DNA of 64,000 nt from Flagellimonas onchidii (GCF_004804315.1 NZ_SRXX01000006.1:167449-231448), one strand, 5' to 3'. Counted from the stretch's first letter, positions 8,963 through 18,094 are shown. The notes: generated by a model not told the origin, from the sequence alone. A program made the numbers and translations.

Positions 8963-9511
8963 TTATAAGTACCATCGAATTCCTGCTCCCAGCAAGAGCA
9001 TGGATTTATCCACTTTGCTGTTAAAATGGTAAACTCCATTGATCGGAGCTATGAACGAAAAGGAATCGGAGAGGAAAAAATCCAGCTCAAAAGAGGCAAA
9101 AACCCCATAGACCATACCGCTTTCGGGTATCTGAATCTCATGTATGATTTCCGGGCGCCCCTTGTTGATTCTTTCATAACCAGCCGAGGCACCTCCTCCA
9201 AAGAAAACAGAGAACCCCCGCGTTGGCCATGTCAAAATTGTGGTAAAGTATCCAAAATTTGCCATATAGTCCTCATAAGGATACTCCACCGCAGCATCGG
9301 GCTGTTCCTTTGAAAAGGTAGTCGTTAAGGATAATTGAAAATAATCGGTTACGGTGTGGTAGTAGTTTGCACTTAAACTTATTCCATAGCCATTGGCCCT
9401 ATAGTTTGGCGCCAAGCCAAAAGATAAATCACTTCTTTGGCAATGCATTTTTTGAAGGGCAACAACAAAGAGCAACAACAAAATGAACCAATTTAGCACG
9501 CTTTTTTTCAT
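8963..9511 (-). CDS. TraO-like conjugal transfer protein, orphan
   Basis: A 182-residue exported protein with signal peptide MKKSVLNWFILLLLFVVALQ. The pattern after it resembles TraO of Bacteroides conjugative transposons: QRSDLSFGLAPNYRANGYGISL near the N-terminus, VFFGGGASAGYERINKGR in the middle, then YGVFASFELDFFLSDSFSF and a C-terminal strand LLLGAGIRWYL. TraO is a small beta-barrel-like outer membrane or periplasmic part of the type IV secretion apparatus of these elements. No other tra gene, relaxase or integrase is nearby, so it is either a relic of an element or a domesticated relative. The family call rests on pattern reading. Confidence 0.6.
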   Translation of the reverse strand: MKKSVLNWFILLLLFVVALQKMHCQRSDLSFGLAPNYRANGYGISLSANYYHTVTDYFQLSLTTTFSKEQPDAAVEYPYEDYMANFGYFTTILTWPTRGFSVFFGGGASAGYERINKGRPEIIHEIQIPESGMVYGVFASFELDFFLSDSFSFIAPINGVYHFNSKVDKSMLLLGAGIRWYL

Positions 9512-9955
9512 GACATAGCAGATTTGGTAATCCCTTTCTTTTCAGAAACTAGATAATTCGTTAACTATTTTAGTGAGCTTGAGGCTAAGTGCTCAATGAG
9601 GTTGAAGAAATCGGTAATTCTCCTGTCAAACAGAATCGAATGCCTTATGACAATATTAGCCAAAAAAATAGAATTCCATTGTTTGACACTTTACCAATTT
9701 TGAAAAAACAAAACTAAGCGCTTCCAACATTGGTCATATTACTGTATTCAAATCGATTCGTGTGCGTTGCTCAAGTCATATCAAGGTTTTGTTGTATTCA
9801 TGGTCAGATTTAGGTTTATAGCCTTGAAAAACTGTCGTTTACAGCTTTTTGTAATTTACCTAGAGGCTATTTTGTACTTTCATGCCCGATTTCTTCCTGT
9901 ACACCCAAGGGGTCATCGCTTCAGGAAGCTAGAATTCCGATAAAACGGTATTGGG
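9512..9955. other. Gene-free gap between divergent genes, with repeat copy 3
   Basis: The third copy of the island motif, ATGAGGTTGAAGAAATCGGTAATT, lies at 9596-9619. Apart from that and a possible promoter at 9846-9874 for the sensor kinase gene, the sequence shows no coding potential or structure that I can support. Confidence 0.35.
9846..9874 (+). promoter_or_regulatory. Possible promoter of the LytS-type kinase gene
   Basis: TTTTTG (9846-9851) and TATTTTG (9868-9874) are separated by 16 bases. This resembles the TTG / TAnnTTTG promoters of Bacteroidota, although the -7 box is one base short of consensus. It would leave a leader of about 75 bases. Confidence 0.3.
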
Positions 9956-11020
9956 ATGATTGGAAAAGTTTTTAATTCGAAGAGCCGGATAGCCCACCAT
10001 ATCCTCTTTTGGTTGGGGTATATTCTATTCTATACCATTTTCTGGGGAAGTTATGAGGGCAACTATTGGGAACAATTTCTGCAGGTTTCGTTCTTGATGC
10101 CGTGGAAAATAATCCCTACCTATATCACGCTTTATTATTTAATGCCCAAATATCTATATCCACAAAAAATGGGTATGTTCATATTGCTCTCGGTGATACT
10201 AGCCATAAGTGTATCTATAATCGACCGATATATGACTTGGCGTTTTCTGTATCGCTGGTTTTATTGGGAAGAAGGGCATTGGAAAGACCCAATTTGGTAT
10301 TTTCCCAAAATTCTCAATTCCCTGTTGAGAATATATACTCCCGTATTCTTGGCCATGGCCATTAAACTACAGCGATTTTACTACAAAAAAGAACAGATAA
10401 ACAAAACGCTGGAAAAAGAGAAAATCGAAACCGAGCTTAAGTTTTTAAAGGCCCAGATACATCCACATTTTTTGTTCAATACTTTGAACAGCATATATTC
10501 CCTTTCATTGAAAAAATCGGCAGAAACCCCGGATGCCGTCTTGGGGCTGTCCAAATTTTTGGATTACATGCTTTATGAGTGCAACGACAAGTTTATCACC
10601 GTAGAGCGGGAATGGGAACAGCTCATGAACCTTGTAGAACTGGAAAAGCTTCGTTATGGTGATGATCTTACCATATCCACCAAACTTATTAACGATAACA
10701 ACGAAAGTTTGATCCCTCCGTTGCTGCTGTTGCCCTTTGTGGAAAACGCCTTTAAACATGGTGCCGATAATTTGATTTCAGACTCTTGGATAAACATTGA
10801 TTTGCGATTAGAAAATCAAAAGCTCCAGTTTATGGTCGAAAATAGCAAAGCTCCTTCGCAGACCAGTGAAGGACTGGATAGCGATAAGAATATTGGGCTT
10901 AAAAATGTAAAACGGAGATTGGTCCTCTTTTTTCCAGATAAACATGAATTGAAAATTCTAGAAGAACCTGACAGTTTTTTGGTTAAATTGGAAATTGATC
11001 TAAGCGATTTAAGCACCTAA
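9956..11020 (+). CDS. LytS/YehU-type sensor histidine kinase
   Basis: A 354-residue membrane kinase. Four transmembrane segments occupy roughly the first 145 residues, then a short coiled-coil linker (KKEQINKTLEKEKIETELK). The His_kinase domain begins with IHPHFLFNTLNSI, whose first histidine in HPHF is the predicted phosphorylation site. The ATPase part has LLLPFVENAFKHG (N box) and NIGLKNVKRRL (G box). There is no periplasmic sensor domain, so the membrane helices or short loops must sense the signal. Its partner response regulator starts 15 bases downstream. In Flavobacteria such pairs often control a few nearby genes, but the target here is not evident. Confidence 0.92.
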   Translation: MIGKVFNSKSRIAHHILFWLGYILFYTIFWGSYEGNYWEQFLQVSFLMPWKIIPTYITLYYLMPKYLYPQKMGMFILLSVILAISVSIIDRYMTWRFLYRWFYWEEGHWKDPIWYFPKILNSLLRIYTPVFLAMAIKLQRFYYKKEQINKTLEKEKIETELKFLKAQIHPHFLFNTLNSIYSLSLKKSAETPDAVLGLSKFLDYMLYECNDKFITVEREWEQLMNLVELEKLRYGDDLTISTKLINDNNESLIPPLLLLPFVENAFKHGADNLISDSWINIDLRLENQKLQFMVENSKAPSQTSEGLDSDKNIGLKNVKRRLVLFFPDKHELKILEEPDSFLVKLEIDLSDLST

Positions 11021-11035
11021 CCCCTATTCCATTGT

Positions 11036-11785
11036 ATGGTTAGAAACATTAAATGCATTATTGTAGATGACGAACCTTTGGCACGAAGTGTCTTGGTCGA
11101 CCATGCCAATCAAATTGACCAGTTAGAGGTTGTTGCTGTATGCGCCAATGCGGTAGAAGCCTTTGGATATCTGCAAAAAGAAGAAATAGACCTTGTATTT
11201 CTAGACATAAAAATGCCCAAAATCAGTGGTTTGGAACTTTTGGAGTCCTTGGATCACCAACCCCTTGTGGTCTTTACCACGGCGTACAGGGAATTTGCCA
11301 TTAGAGCATTTGAACTTGATGCCATAGATTATTTGTTAAAGCCTATCTCGTTGGGCCGTTTTATGAAAACGGTGGCCAAGGCCAACAAATATCTGATGGG
11401 AAGTAGTCTGGCAGAACCTAAAGAATCAATCCCGAAAAAGGATATAACAAATCAGCCTACCGTCGAACCTGAGCTGCTTTATATAAAATCCCAAAGAAAG
11501 ATTATAAAGCTGGATTTGTCCTCCATCAAATATTTGGAAAGTCTAAACGACAAGGTAATCATCCATACTTGCGATGGTGAGGTGGTTACCACTCAAAGAA
11601 TCGGTTATCTTGAGGAAAAACTGCCCAAAACCCAGTTTGTCCGTATTCATCGATCCTTTATTATTTCTGCTGAAAAAGTGACGGCTTTTAACAGCATCAT
11701 GGTGGAAATTAAGGGAAAGGAACTTCCTATTGGCAGAAACTATAGAGCTCAAGCCTTGGGAATACTTCAAAAAAAGTCAAAGTAA
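11036..11785 (+). CDS. LytTR-family response regulator
   Basis: 249 residues. The receiver domain spans about 5-120, with acidic pocket DDE at 11-13, phospho-acceptor Asp57 in FLDIKMP, conserved Thr in FTTAY and Lys in LLKP. The LytTR DNA-binding domain spans about 147-245 (LLYIKSQRKIIKL, YLESLNDKVIIHT, FVRIHRSFIIS, LPIGRNYR). These domains bind direct repeats upstream of target promoters. The gene is co-transcribed with the LytS-type kinase and is presumably activated by it. Confidence 0.93.
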   Translation: MVRNIKCIIVDDEPLARSVLVDHANQIDQLEVVAVCANAVEAFGYLQKEEIDLVFLDIKMPKISGLELLESLDHQPLVVFTTAYREFAIRAFELDAIDYLLKPISLGRFMKTVAKANKYLMGSSLAEPKESIPKKDITNQPTVEPELLYIKSQRKIIKLDLSSIKYLESLNDKVIIHTCDGEVVTTQRIGYLEEKLPKTQFVRIHRSFIISAEKVTAFNSIMVEIKGKELPIGRNYRAQALGILQKKSK

Positions 11786-11796
11786 ACCAAAGACAC

Positions 11797-11813
11797 GGTA
11801 TTTTACCTTTTTT
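11797..11813 (+). terminator. Weak terminator-like hairpin after the response regulator
   Basis: GGTA / TACC with a TTT loop is followed by six T residues, 11 bases after the stop codon. The stem is only 4 bp, so this is a weak call. The rest of the 11786-12113 gap shows nothing recognisable. Confidence 0.35.
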
Positions 11814-12113
11814 GTGTTAAGCATTCCTTAAATACGACTTCAACACCACTCAAAATACATTTACAACGTTAATAAACACGTTTTCGGCACCAAACTACCC
11901 TCAAACGTCATATCTGAGTTCAGACGCGACATTCCCAAAAACCATTTGATTTTCATACCTAAGTAACGGTACTTTGGGTCATCATCATAATCAAAAAACG
12001 AACAGTTCATATAACTGTTTTAATAACCAACTACTAACCTTTATTTCCTCTGCCAATTCTATGGTGGAGGAAATATAAGTATAGGCCAAACCTTTCTTCT
12101 GTTCCCAACTAAC

Positions 12114-12141
12114 TTTGATACACATCATTTGTCTATTTTTG
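12114..12141 (+). promoter_or_regulatory. Promoter of rpe-ypdA
   Basis: TTTG (12114-12117) and TATTTTTG (12134-12141, exact TAnnTTTG) are 16 bases apart and lie just upstream of rpe, giving a leader of roughly 15 bases. Confidence 0.55.
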
Positions 12142-12163
12142 TGGTAGTTTTCAAATAACTATA

Positions 12164-12823
12164 ATGCAAGAAAAATTAGTAGCTCCTTCCCTATTGGCAG
12201 CAGATTTTGCCAACATTCAACGTGACGTCGAAATGGTTAATCAAAGTGAGGCCGATTGGTTTCATTTAGATGTAATGGATGGCGTATTTGTCCCAAATAT
12301 TTCCTTTGGGATGCCCGTAATTCAGGCTATTGCAAAACACGCCAAAAAAACGTTGGATGTCCACTTGATGATTGTTGACCCAGACCGATATATCAAAACT
12401 TTTGCGGATTTAGGCTCTGATAATCTAACGGTACATTACGAAGCCTGTACACATTTGCACAGGACCTTGCAGGCCATTAAGGCTGAAGGTATGAAAGCGG
12501 GAGTAGCGCTAAACCCCCATACTTCAGTTAAACTATTGGAAGATACCATTCAAGACATTGATTTGGTCTGTTTGATGAGTGTAAACCCTGGTTTTGGAGG
12601 ACAATCCTTTATTGAGAACACTTATCAGAAAGTTTCAGATTTAAAAAATATCATTGAAAGAAAAAATTCCAAGGCCTTAATTGAAATTGATGGAGGGGTA
12701 AATGCGACCAATGCCCGAAAGTTGGTGGATGCGGGAGCAGATATTTTGGTAGCTGGAAGTTTTGTTTTCAAAAGTGAAAATCCTACAGGCACCATCAAAA
12801 ACCTAAAAGAAACCATTGCTTGA
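12164..12823 (+). CDS. rpe: Ribulose-phosphate 3-epimerase
   Basis: A 219-residue TIM-barrel enzyme interconverting ribulose 5-phosphate and xylulose 5-phosphate in the pentose phosphate pathway. Family motifs are complete: APSLLAADFA at the start, FHLDVMDGVFVPNISFG with metal-binding His and Asp, DVHLMI, LMSVNPGFGGQSF for phosphate binding, and IDGGVN with the second catalytic Asp. Length is standard. The stop codon TGA shares its A with the ATG of the next gene, so the two are translationally coupled. Confidence 0.97.
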   Translation: MQEKLVAPSLLAADFANIQRDVEMVNQSEADWFHLDVMDGVFVPNISFGMPVIQAIAKHAKKTLDVHLMIVDPDRYIKTFADLGSDNLTVHYEACTHLHRTLQAIKAEGMKAGVALNPHTSVKLLEDTIQDIDLVCLMSVNPGFGGQSFIENTYQKVSDLKNIIERKNSKALIEIDGGVNATNARKLVDAGADILVAGSFVFKSENPTGTIKNLKETIA

Positions 12824-13785
12824 TGCAAGAATTTGATGTACTGATCATTGGAGGAGGGCCTATTGGCATTGCCTGTGGGCTTGAGGCCAAGAAAAAAGGA
12901 TTCTCTTACTTGATTGTTGAAAAAGGACCGATAGTGAATTCGCTGTTCAACTATCCCGTCAACATGCAGTTTTTCTCTTCTTCGGAACGATTGGAGATTG
13001 ATGATATTCCCTTTATCAGTAAAGAAGCCAAGCCTAAACGCAATGAAGCGTTGGAGTACTATCGAAGGATTGTAACCTCTAACCAACTCAACATTCATCT
13101 TTTTGAAAAAGTTTTGGAGGTGCAAAGACAGCCCCCGTTGTTCGTTATAAAAACAGACAAGGGACAGTATTCCGCCAAAAATATTATCGTAGCGACCGGA
13201 TTCTACGACCTACCTAATAAAATTAATGTACCAGGAGAGGATTTACCCAAAGTATCCCACTACTACAAAGACCCTCATTTTTACGCAAGTCAGAAACTGG
13301 CTGTTGTTGGGGCAAGTAATTCTGCAATTGATGCTGCTTTGGAATGCTGGCGCAAAGGCTCCGAAGTCACTTTGATCATCCGAGGGCCAGAGGTAGGACA
13401 GCGGGTAAAGTATTGGGTTCGACCGGACATTATCAACCGTATTGAAGAAGGAAGCATAAAAGCGTATTATAACTCCAATGTTAAGGAAATTCGACCTACC
13501 GAACTCATAATTGATACCCCTAAAGGGGAAGTGACCTTGGAAAATGATTTTGTATTGGCCCTAACCGGTTATATGCCGAATTTTGAATTCTTGGAAAAAT
13601 TGGGAATCGAATTGTCCAAAGATAATAAACGCCTTCCCAATTATAATCCTGAGACCATGGAAACCAATATCGATGGACTGTTCTTGGCTGGAGTTATCTG
13701 TGGAGGTATGGAAACCCATAAATGGTTTATTGAAAATTCGCGAATTCATGCACCTATCATTATGGATGCTATTCTAAAAAAGTAA
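12823..13785 (+). CDS. ypdA: YpdA-family NAD(P)/FAD oxidoreductase (putative bacillithiol-disulfide-reductase type)
   Basis: 320 residues. The FAD-binding Rossmann motif is at the N-terminus (DVLIIGGGPIGIACG) and a second nucleotide-binding motif lies mid-protein (LAVVGASNSAIDAALE). VATGFYD and ALTGYMP are typical of the thioredoxin-reductase-like superfamily, and the CxxC redox pair of thioredoxin reductase is missing, as in YpdA. In Firmicutes YpdA recycles bacillithiol disulfide; some Bacteroidota are thought to make bacillithiol, so a low-molecular-weight thiol role is plausible but not shown here. I use the ATG at 12823, overlapping the rpe stop by one base, rather than the TTG three bases upstream. 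Confidence 0.88.
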   Translation: MQEFDVLIIGGGPIGIACGLEAKKKGFSYLIVEKGPIVNSLFNYPVNMQFFSSSERLEIDDIPFISKEAKPKRNEALEYYRRIVTSNQLNIHLFEKVLEVQRQPPLFVIKTDKGQYSAKNIIVATGFYDLPNKINVPGEDLPKVSHYYKDPHFYASQKLAVVGASNSAIDAALECWRKGSEVTLIIRGPEVGQRVKYWVRPDIINRIEEGSIKAYYNSNVKEIRPTELIIDTPKGEVTLENDFVLALTGYMPNFEFLEKLGIELSKDNKRLPNYNPETMETNIDGLFLAGVICGGMETHKWFIENSRIHAPIIMDAILKK

Positions 13786-13858
13786 ACTACCACAAAGCCT
13801 GATTTCCTTTTTGTAATCATTTGTATTTGACACGACTAAGATTCCATACATTTATAGT

Positions 13859-14611
13859 ATGGACACATTAGCACAAGTACATCTGGCTTCACAATATTTA
13901 GCTACAGCGGGTAAAAGCTTTTTGGAACCCAAATCGGACGACAGTCACACCAATGTTGGTTTTTTTACGGAGGACAACACCCTTCGAACTTGGCATTTCG
14001 GCGAAACTGGGGCTTACTTGGCCTTTCAATATGATGACTTCTCGCTAAAGTGGGTGTCAAAAGAGAAAAGTGAAACATTTACCCTAAAGGGTAAATCTCA
14101 TACCGAGATTGTGGAATGGATTTCTAAAATGGCATCCGAGTCGCAATTAGTCAAGCCATATTCCTATGATTTGCATTATGACCTACCCTATACCATAGAC
14201 AAAGATTTCAAATTTGGACTTCCAGAAACAGATGAGTTACAAGGATTGGTTCACTTGCGGACTATATCCCAAAATGCATTGAAAGCTTTCCTACAAAAAG
14301 AAAATCTGGAGTCCGATATCCGAATTTGGCCCCATCATTTTGATACAGGAGCTTTTATAGTGTTGAACAACGGTTCTGGAAAATCCATAGGTATGGGGCT
14401 AGCCATTCCAGATGCAATGGTCAACGAACACTACTTTTATATCAGCGGATACCATGGGCATGATGGTATTGATACTTCTTCATTTGAAAACCTTACCCAA
14501 GGGGAATGGAAAAATGATGGTTTTAAAGGAGGGGTTTTAAGAGCATCCAATATTTCAGAAAGTACAGCTATCCAATTTTTTCAAGAAGCATTTAAGGCCT
14601 ATACTTCTTAA
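13859..14611 (+). CDS. Conserved protein of unknown function
   Basis: 250 residues, no signal peptide, cytosolic. It contains a WPHHFDTGAF motif and nearby GMGLAIPDAM and YFYISGYHG. WPHHFD recalls the DUF5996-type family, but the rest is too different for me to claim membership. The two adjacent histidines and the aspartate could bind metal. It converges on the next gene; the two stop codons overlap. Confidence 0.7.
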   Translation: MDTLAQVHLASQYLATAGKSFLEPKSDDSHTNVGFFTEDNTLRTWHFGETGAYLAFQYDDFSLKWVSKEKSETFTLKGKSHTEIVEWISKMASESQLVKPYSYDLHYDLPYTIDKDFKFGLPETDELQGLVHLRTISQNALKAFLQKENLESDIRIWPHHFDTGAFIVLNNGSGKSIGMGLAIPDAMVNEHYFYISGYHGHDGIDTSSFENLTQGEWKNDGFKGGVLRASNISESTAIQFFQEAFKAYTS

Positions 14612-15186
14612 AGTGAAAACTGATATTGCAAAGACACACTACCTATAAATCCTTGCTCCACTTCTTCTCCACTGGTTATCGCGTTGATCTCCCTTCCAAA
14701 ACCAAGGGTAAGTCCAATTTGTGAACGTGTGTTTTTAATCGGCAGAAAATAGCCTCCCTCAAGCCAAGGCTGTAGCACCAAAGTATATGTGCTTCCAGAG
14801 ATCGGAGCATCGGCAGGACCAATATCCGTCCAATCGATGTTAAGGCTCCATACGTCCAAATTTAATCCTGCGATGAATTTTCCTTTTCCTGATGGGAAAT
14901 GCCTCCGAAAACCTAATGAACCACCAAACCCTTCTCCTTCTTCTGTAATGTTCACATCGCTAAAATCTTTTCGATCCACAAAATTTCCACCCAACCTCAG
15001 CAGTATGGATGATCTTTCACCAATGGCGTGGTCCAAGTTTAGGGTTGGGATAATTCCAGCTGGGTAAAATTGAACAGAAACTCCAAGGTATACCGGGTAG
15101 TGAGGTGAATTCGAATCCTGGGCCTTTGCTATTGACCCACTAAGCAGAATCAAAACAGCGCATAACAAACCAACTCGTATTTTCAT
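14608..15186 (-). CDS. Outer-membrane beta-barrel-like protein
   Basis: 192 residues with a cleavable signal peptide (MKIRVGLLCAVLILLSGS, cleavage after KAQ). Alternating hydrophobic strands with aromatic ends (YLGVSVQFYPAG, GGSLGFRRHF, FIAGLNLDVWSLNI, QIGLTLGFG) and a terminal strand VSLQYQFSL suggest a small barrel, perhaps eight strands. Its specific role is unknown. It lies one base from the ATP-grasp gene upstream and is probably part of that operon. Confidence 0.7.
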   Translation of the reverse strand: MKIRVGLLCAVLILLSGSIAKAQDSNSPHYPVYLGVSVQFYPAGIIPTLNLDHAIGERSSILLRLGGNFVDRKDFSDVNITEEGEGFGGSLGFRRHFPSGKGKFIAGLNLDVWSLNIDWTDIGPADAPISGSTYTLVLQPWLEGGYFLPIKNTRSQIGLTLGFGREINAITSGEEVEQGFIGSVSLQYQFSL

Positions 15187-15187
15187 G

Positions 15188-16231
15188 CTAAATGATTTTT
15201 AACTGGGCTTCCAGTTCCCCGTTGGCCCGTAACATGGCTCTTCCGTCTTTAAAACTCAAATAGGAATGTCCTTCCTTATGATTTGTAATACTAATCTCGT
15301 TGAGCATTCCCCAATGACGGGTAATCTCCTTCCATGCAAAAAACAGGGAATGTTTTGGATCGTAAATATGGGTAGCCTCGCCTCCTGCTCCATTGATTTC
15401 GATAATACTGAAGTTTTTTCCCTTGGAAAGGTCTTCAAAAGATTTGTGCAAAACATCTAAACGACCATAATGAAAGCCTTCAATTTTAGAACAAATGGTA
15501 TCAATGACCTCTAAAAGCTCCTCATTCAATCTATGGGTATCATCGATAAACTTAGCTCCTCTGGTATGGCTTCCAAAGGGAACTAGAATAAATTCCTTCC
15601 CTTTATCCAAAACCTGGTTCAGCTTAAAACCAAACTTTTTTTGTAGTGCTTTGAGCTGTAGATGACTTCTTGGGTCCTTTTTAATCAATTCCAAGATTGA
15701 ACTCCTTCCATCACCAATGACGGAAAGGAATTTTTTGGAGACAATACCGGTAATCTTCCCTTTCGGTTCTCCAGGTTTTCTAACATAAAAAATCCCAACC
15801 TCATGGGTATAGGGTATCAGTTCCTGAACCAAAAAATTCTCCGGTGTTTTGGTAAAATAATCCTGAAAAGCATCCTTGTCATGGATTTTATCCACTCCAA
15901 AAGCTTTCATACCAATGTCTGGTTTTGCTATAAACGGAAAACTAATTCCAGTTGCAAGAACCTTTTCCAAAGCAACTTCTGGTCGTTCTTCTTTTGAAAT
16001 AAAAACAGTTTTCGGAATATGCTCTTTCGGAATCAGCTTATAAATTTCCATTTTGGATTCCATGGCCATTCCCCCATTCTTCATGGACGGGTTGGCCGCA
16101 TTAAAAAAGAAGAAAGAGCGTGCTTTTATGGAGTAATAAAGCCAAACCGGAAACAAGGGATAATAAATTAACCAGAAAGGCCAATATTCCCAATGCGTTA
16201 GTTTATGCCATTTTAACCTCCAAGTACTCAT
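15188..16231 (-). CDS. ATP-grasp-domain protein (D-Ala-D-Ala-ligase-like)
   Basis: 347 residues. An unusual N-terminal aromatic/hydrophobic stretch (about residues 15-45, with WPFWLIYYPLFPVWLYY) may anchor it to the membrane. An ATP-grasp fold follows: ISFPFIAKPDIGMKAFGV for nucleotide binding, FLVQELIPY, and IIEINGAGGEA near the metal site. Such enzymes join a carboxylate to an amine or thiol through an acyl phosphate; the substrate is not predictable here. Its start overlaps the NRDE gene stop by four bases (ATGA), which implies coupled translation. Confidence 0.75.
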   Translation of the reverse strand: MSTWRLKWHKLTHWEYWPFWLIYYPLFPVWLYYSIKARSFFFFNAANPSMKNGGMAMESKMEIYKLIPKEHIPKTVFISKEERPEVALEKVLATGISFPFIAKPDIGMKAFGVDKIHDKDAFQDYFTKTPENFLVQELIPYTHEVGIFYVRKPGEPKGKITGIVSKKFLSVIGDGRSSILELIKKDPRSHLQLKALQKKFGFKLNQVLDKGKEFILVPFGSHTRGAKFIDDTHRLNEELLEVIDTICSKIEGFHYGRLDVLHKSFEDLSKGKNFSIIEINGAGGEATHIYDPKHSLFFAWKEITRHWGMLNEISITNHKEGHSYLSFKDGRAMLRANGELEAQLKII

Positions 16232-16947
16232 ATCGTAAGCTGATTCGGTGAAAAAGGAATGGTATATTTTTTATCATTCAAAAGGTCCAAATGCTGCAAA
16301 ACAGATGCGTCGGAGCCCAAAACGACCTGGGTAACACTAAAAGTTTTCAATCCAGACTCCCTATTGATGATAAATCCATTTTCGTAGTCATCATGATTAT
16401 TCGAATGAAAATCAACAATCTTAGACGCTGTAATATCTTTATCTGCATTGACAAAGTCTGTAAAATGGGAGTTTCTTCTCTGAATGGCATCATCGTCATA
16501 TAAGGTCACCGATGACCAAATATAATCCTCGGTCTTATCCAAAGGCTTAAAATGTTTCAGCGTTCCATCCCAACGAAGTTCAATCAATGTTTGCCCATCA
16601 AACAACACCAAAGTAAATGGTTCAACATTATCCAAATCCATTTCTTTGAGAAAAAGTAAGGGACTTGGAGCACTTATGACCTCCAATACTACTACCCCCC
16701 TACTTTTGGCATATTTCCCCGTGGATTTATGCCTTATAAAAGCGCCATTCAACAATACAGCTACCACACCATGCTCATTGAGCGCGAACCAAGTGCCGCC
16801 AGCCTTAGGGTCTTTTGGAAAAAGTACCTTGACCGAGTTTATAATCTCCTCTTGGGGTTCAAACGCGTTTGGGCGCGAAACGTGCTCATCACGGTTAGAG
16901 GTGATGAAATAGTTGTTATTTCTTGATATAAAGCTTACTGTGCACAT
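16228..16947 (-). CDS. NRDE/TANGO2-family protein
   Basis: 239 residues. It starts MCTVSFI and has SNRDE at about 17-21, the signature that names the family, followed by GGTWFALNEHGVVAVLLNG. The cysteine right after the initiator methionine is conserved and resembles an N-terminal nucleophile. In eukaryotes TANGO2 affects lipid or haem handling; bacterial functions are unknown. It overlaps the DinB-like gene upstream by 13 bases. Confidence 0.88.
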   Translation of the reverse strand: MCTVSFISRNNNYFITSNRDEHVSRPNAFEPQEEIINSVKVLFPKDPKAGGTWFALNEHGVVAVLLNGAFIRHKSTGKYAKSRGVVVLEVISAPSPLLFLKEMDLDNVEPFTLVLFDGQTLIELRWDGTLKHFKPLDKTEDYIWSSVTLYDDDAIQRRNSHFTDFVNADKDITASKIVDFHSNNHDDYENGFIINRESGLKTFSVTQVVLGSDASVLQHLDLLNDKKYTIPFSPNQLTI

Positions 16948-17420
16948 GCTTCCCTGTGTTGCATAGTTGATGGTGCCACCCCAAAAGATTCTGGCAATTC
17001 TATATTGGTAAAATGATTGATTCCAACTTTGATCAGAGCATGATGGTGTATGGTATGTTCCAGGTTATACATCACCTCCCTATAATAGTTCGATTCCAAA
17101 CAGGTTTCTGCCCCTCCCAATTCATAGGTCACCTTCAACAATTTATTGGGTCTTTCCAAATTGGATTGTATGCTTTGCAGCTGAGACACGGCATAATCTA
17201 CATCTTCTTCAATTCTTCGGTTACGCTCGCGCTTATCATAAGACACCTCAGCAGCGGCATAACCTTTGATCAAACATTGGTAAAGTTCAATAATATGTCT
17301 GGTGTGCTGCCCAATTGAAGCGTTAAAAAGGACCTCACAGCAATTTGAGTAACACCCTTCGGGGAGTTGCAACAAAATTTTCTTGAATTGCTCAATAGTA
17401 TCTATCGAAGATTTGAACAT
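16935..17420 (-). CDS. DinB-like four-helix protein
   Basis: 161 residues. The helical pattern and histidines in SIGQHTRHIIELYQCL and YNLEHTIHHHALIKVG match the metal-binding arrangement of DinB/YfiT-like proteins, which often act as thiol-dependent transferases or hydrolases. The substrate is unknown. The gene is in a minus-strand run with tight spacing (5 bases after the LysE-type gene, overlapping the NRDE gene). Confidence 0.72.
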   Translation of the reverse strand: MFKSSIDTIEQFKKILLQLPEGCYSNCCEVLFNASIGQHTRHIIELYQCLIKGYAAAEVSYDKRERNRRIEEDVDYAVSQLQSIQSNLERPNKLLKVTYELGGAETCLESNYYREVMYNLEHTIHHHALIKVGINHFTNIELPESFGVAPSTMQHREACAQ

Positions 17421-17425
17421 AGTAG

Positions 17426-18079
17426 TTATTGTGTTTTAAATTTAAGCCGCTTTTTGACCAATAGAAACATAAGGTAGATAGAAAATCCAAGGTACAATAG
17501 TCCCATCAATAAATTGGTCAACATGCTGTAGCTTTTATAGTTTGAAAAAATATACTTTCCGGCGAAAATGAAGACACCAAGTCCCATCAAGGACCCGATA
17601 CCAATTCCTAAAATATAAAGTGAGTATGATTTTTTTGAGGTCTCCAATATCCCTTTTGACGCAAGTACTTTGTTCCAGGTCATCCAAAAAGGAATATGCA
17701 AAGGATTTAGGGCACTCAATAAAAACCCCAACAAGAATGCCGAACTTATCTTGGGAAGCAGATTTATCCTTGATCCCACTTCAGAGATTTGGGAAGAAGC
17801 CATAAAACTGCCAACCGCCAAATACAAAAGCAACAATATCCCAAATGGGATAAGATAGTAAGATAACTTCTCTCCCAGTTCCAACTTTTCATTTCCGAAA
17901 AGGGTCAATCTTACAACAATGAGTTCCACCAATACTACCGCTATTGCAAACCATATAGCTGAAACCAAACTTTGAGAGGCGGCAATGTCAAAAGCTGTGA
18001 TATTAAGAGTTCCCAAGGGCAATGCGCCCAAAAAACTCACCAGCAATCCAGAAAAACCAATCTTTGCGTACTTGTTCAT
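17426..18079 (-). CDS. LysE-family exporter
   Basis: 217 residues and about six transmembrane helices. The first helix region, GLLVSFLGALPLGTLNITAF, matches the 'P.GP' type motif of LysE/RhtB amino acid exporters, and LLSALNPLHIPFWMTW matches the second conserved loop. Substrate unknown. I use the ATG at 18079 (MNKYAKIGF), not the in-frame TTG four codons earlier. Confidence 0.8.
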   Translation of the reverse strand: MNKYAKIGFSGLLVSFLGALPLGTLNITAFDIAASQSLVSAIWFAIAVVLVELIVVRLTLFGNEKLELGEKLSYYLIPFGILLLLYLAVGSFMASSQISEVGSRINLLPKISSAFLLGFLLSALNPLHIPFWMTWNKVLASKGILETSKKSYSLYILGIGIGSLMGLGVFIFAGKYIFSNYKSYSMLTNLLMGLLYLGFSIYLMFLLVKKRLKFKTQ

Positions 18080-18094
18080 TTTAAGGGTCAAAAA

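Noticed and set aside
7610..9955. A true integron with attC sites
   Set aside because: No integrase gene is in the window, and the motif copies lack the paired RYYYAAC/GTTRRRY boxes at both ends; only the repeated motif itself is reported.
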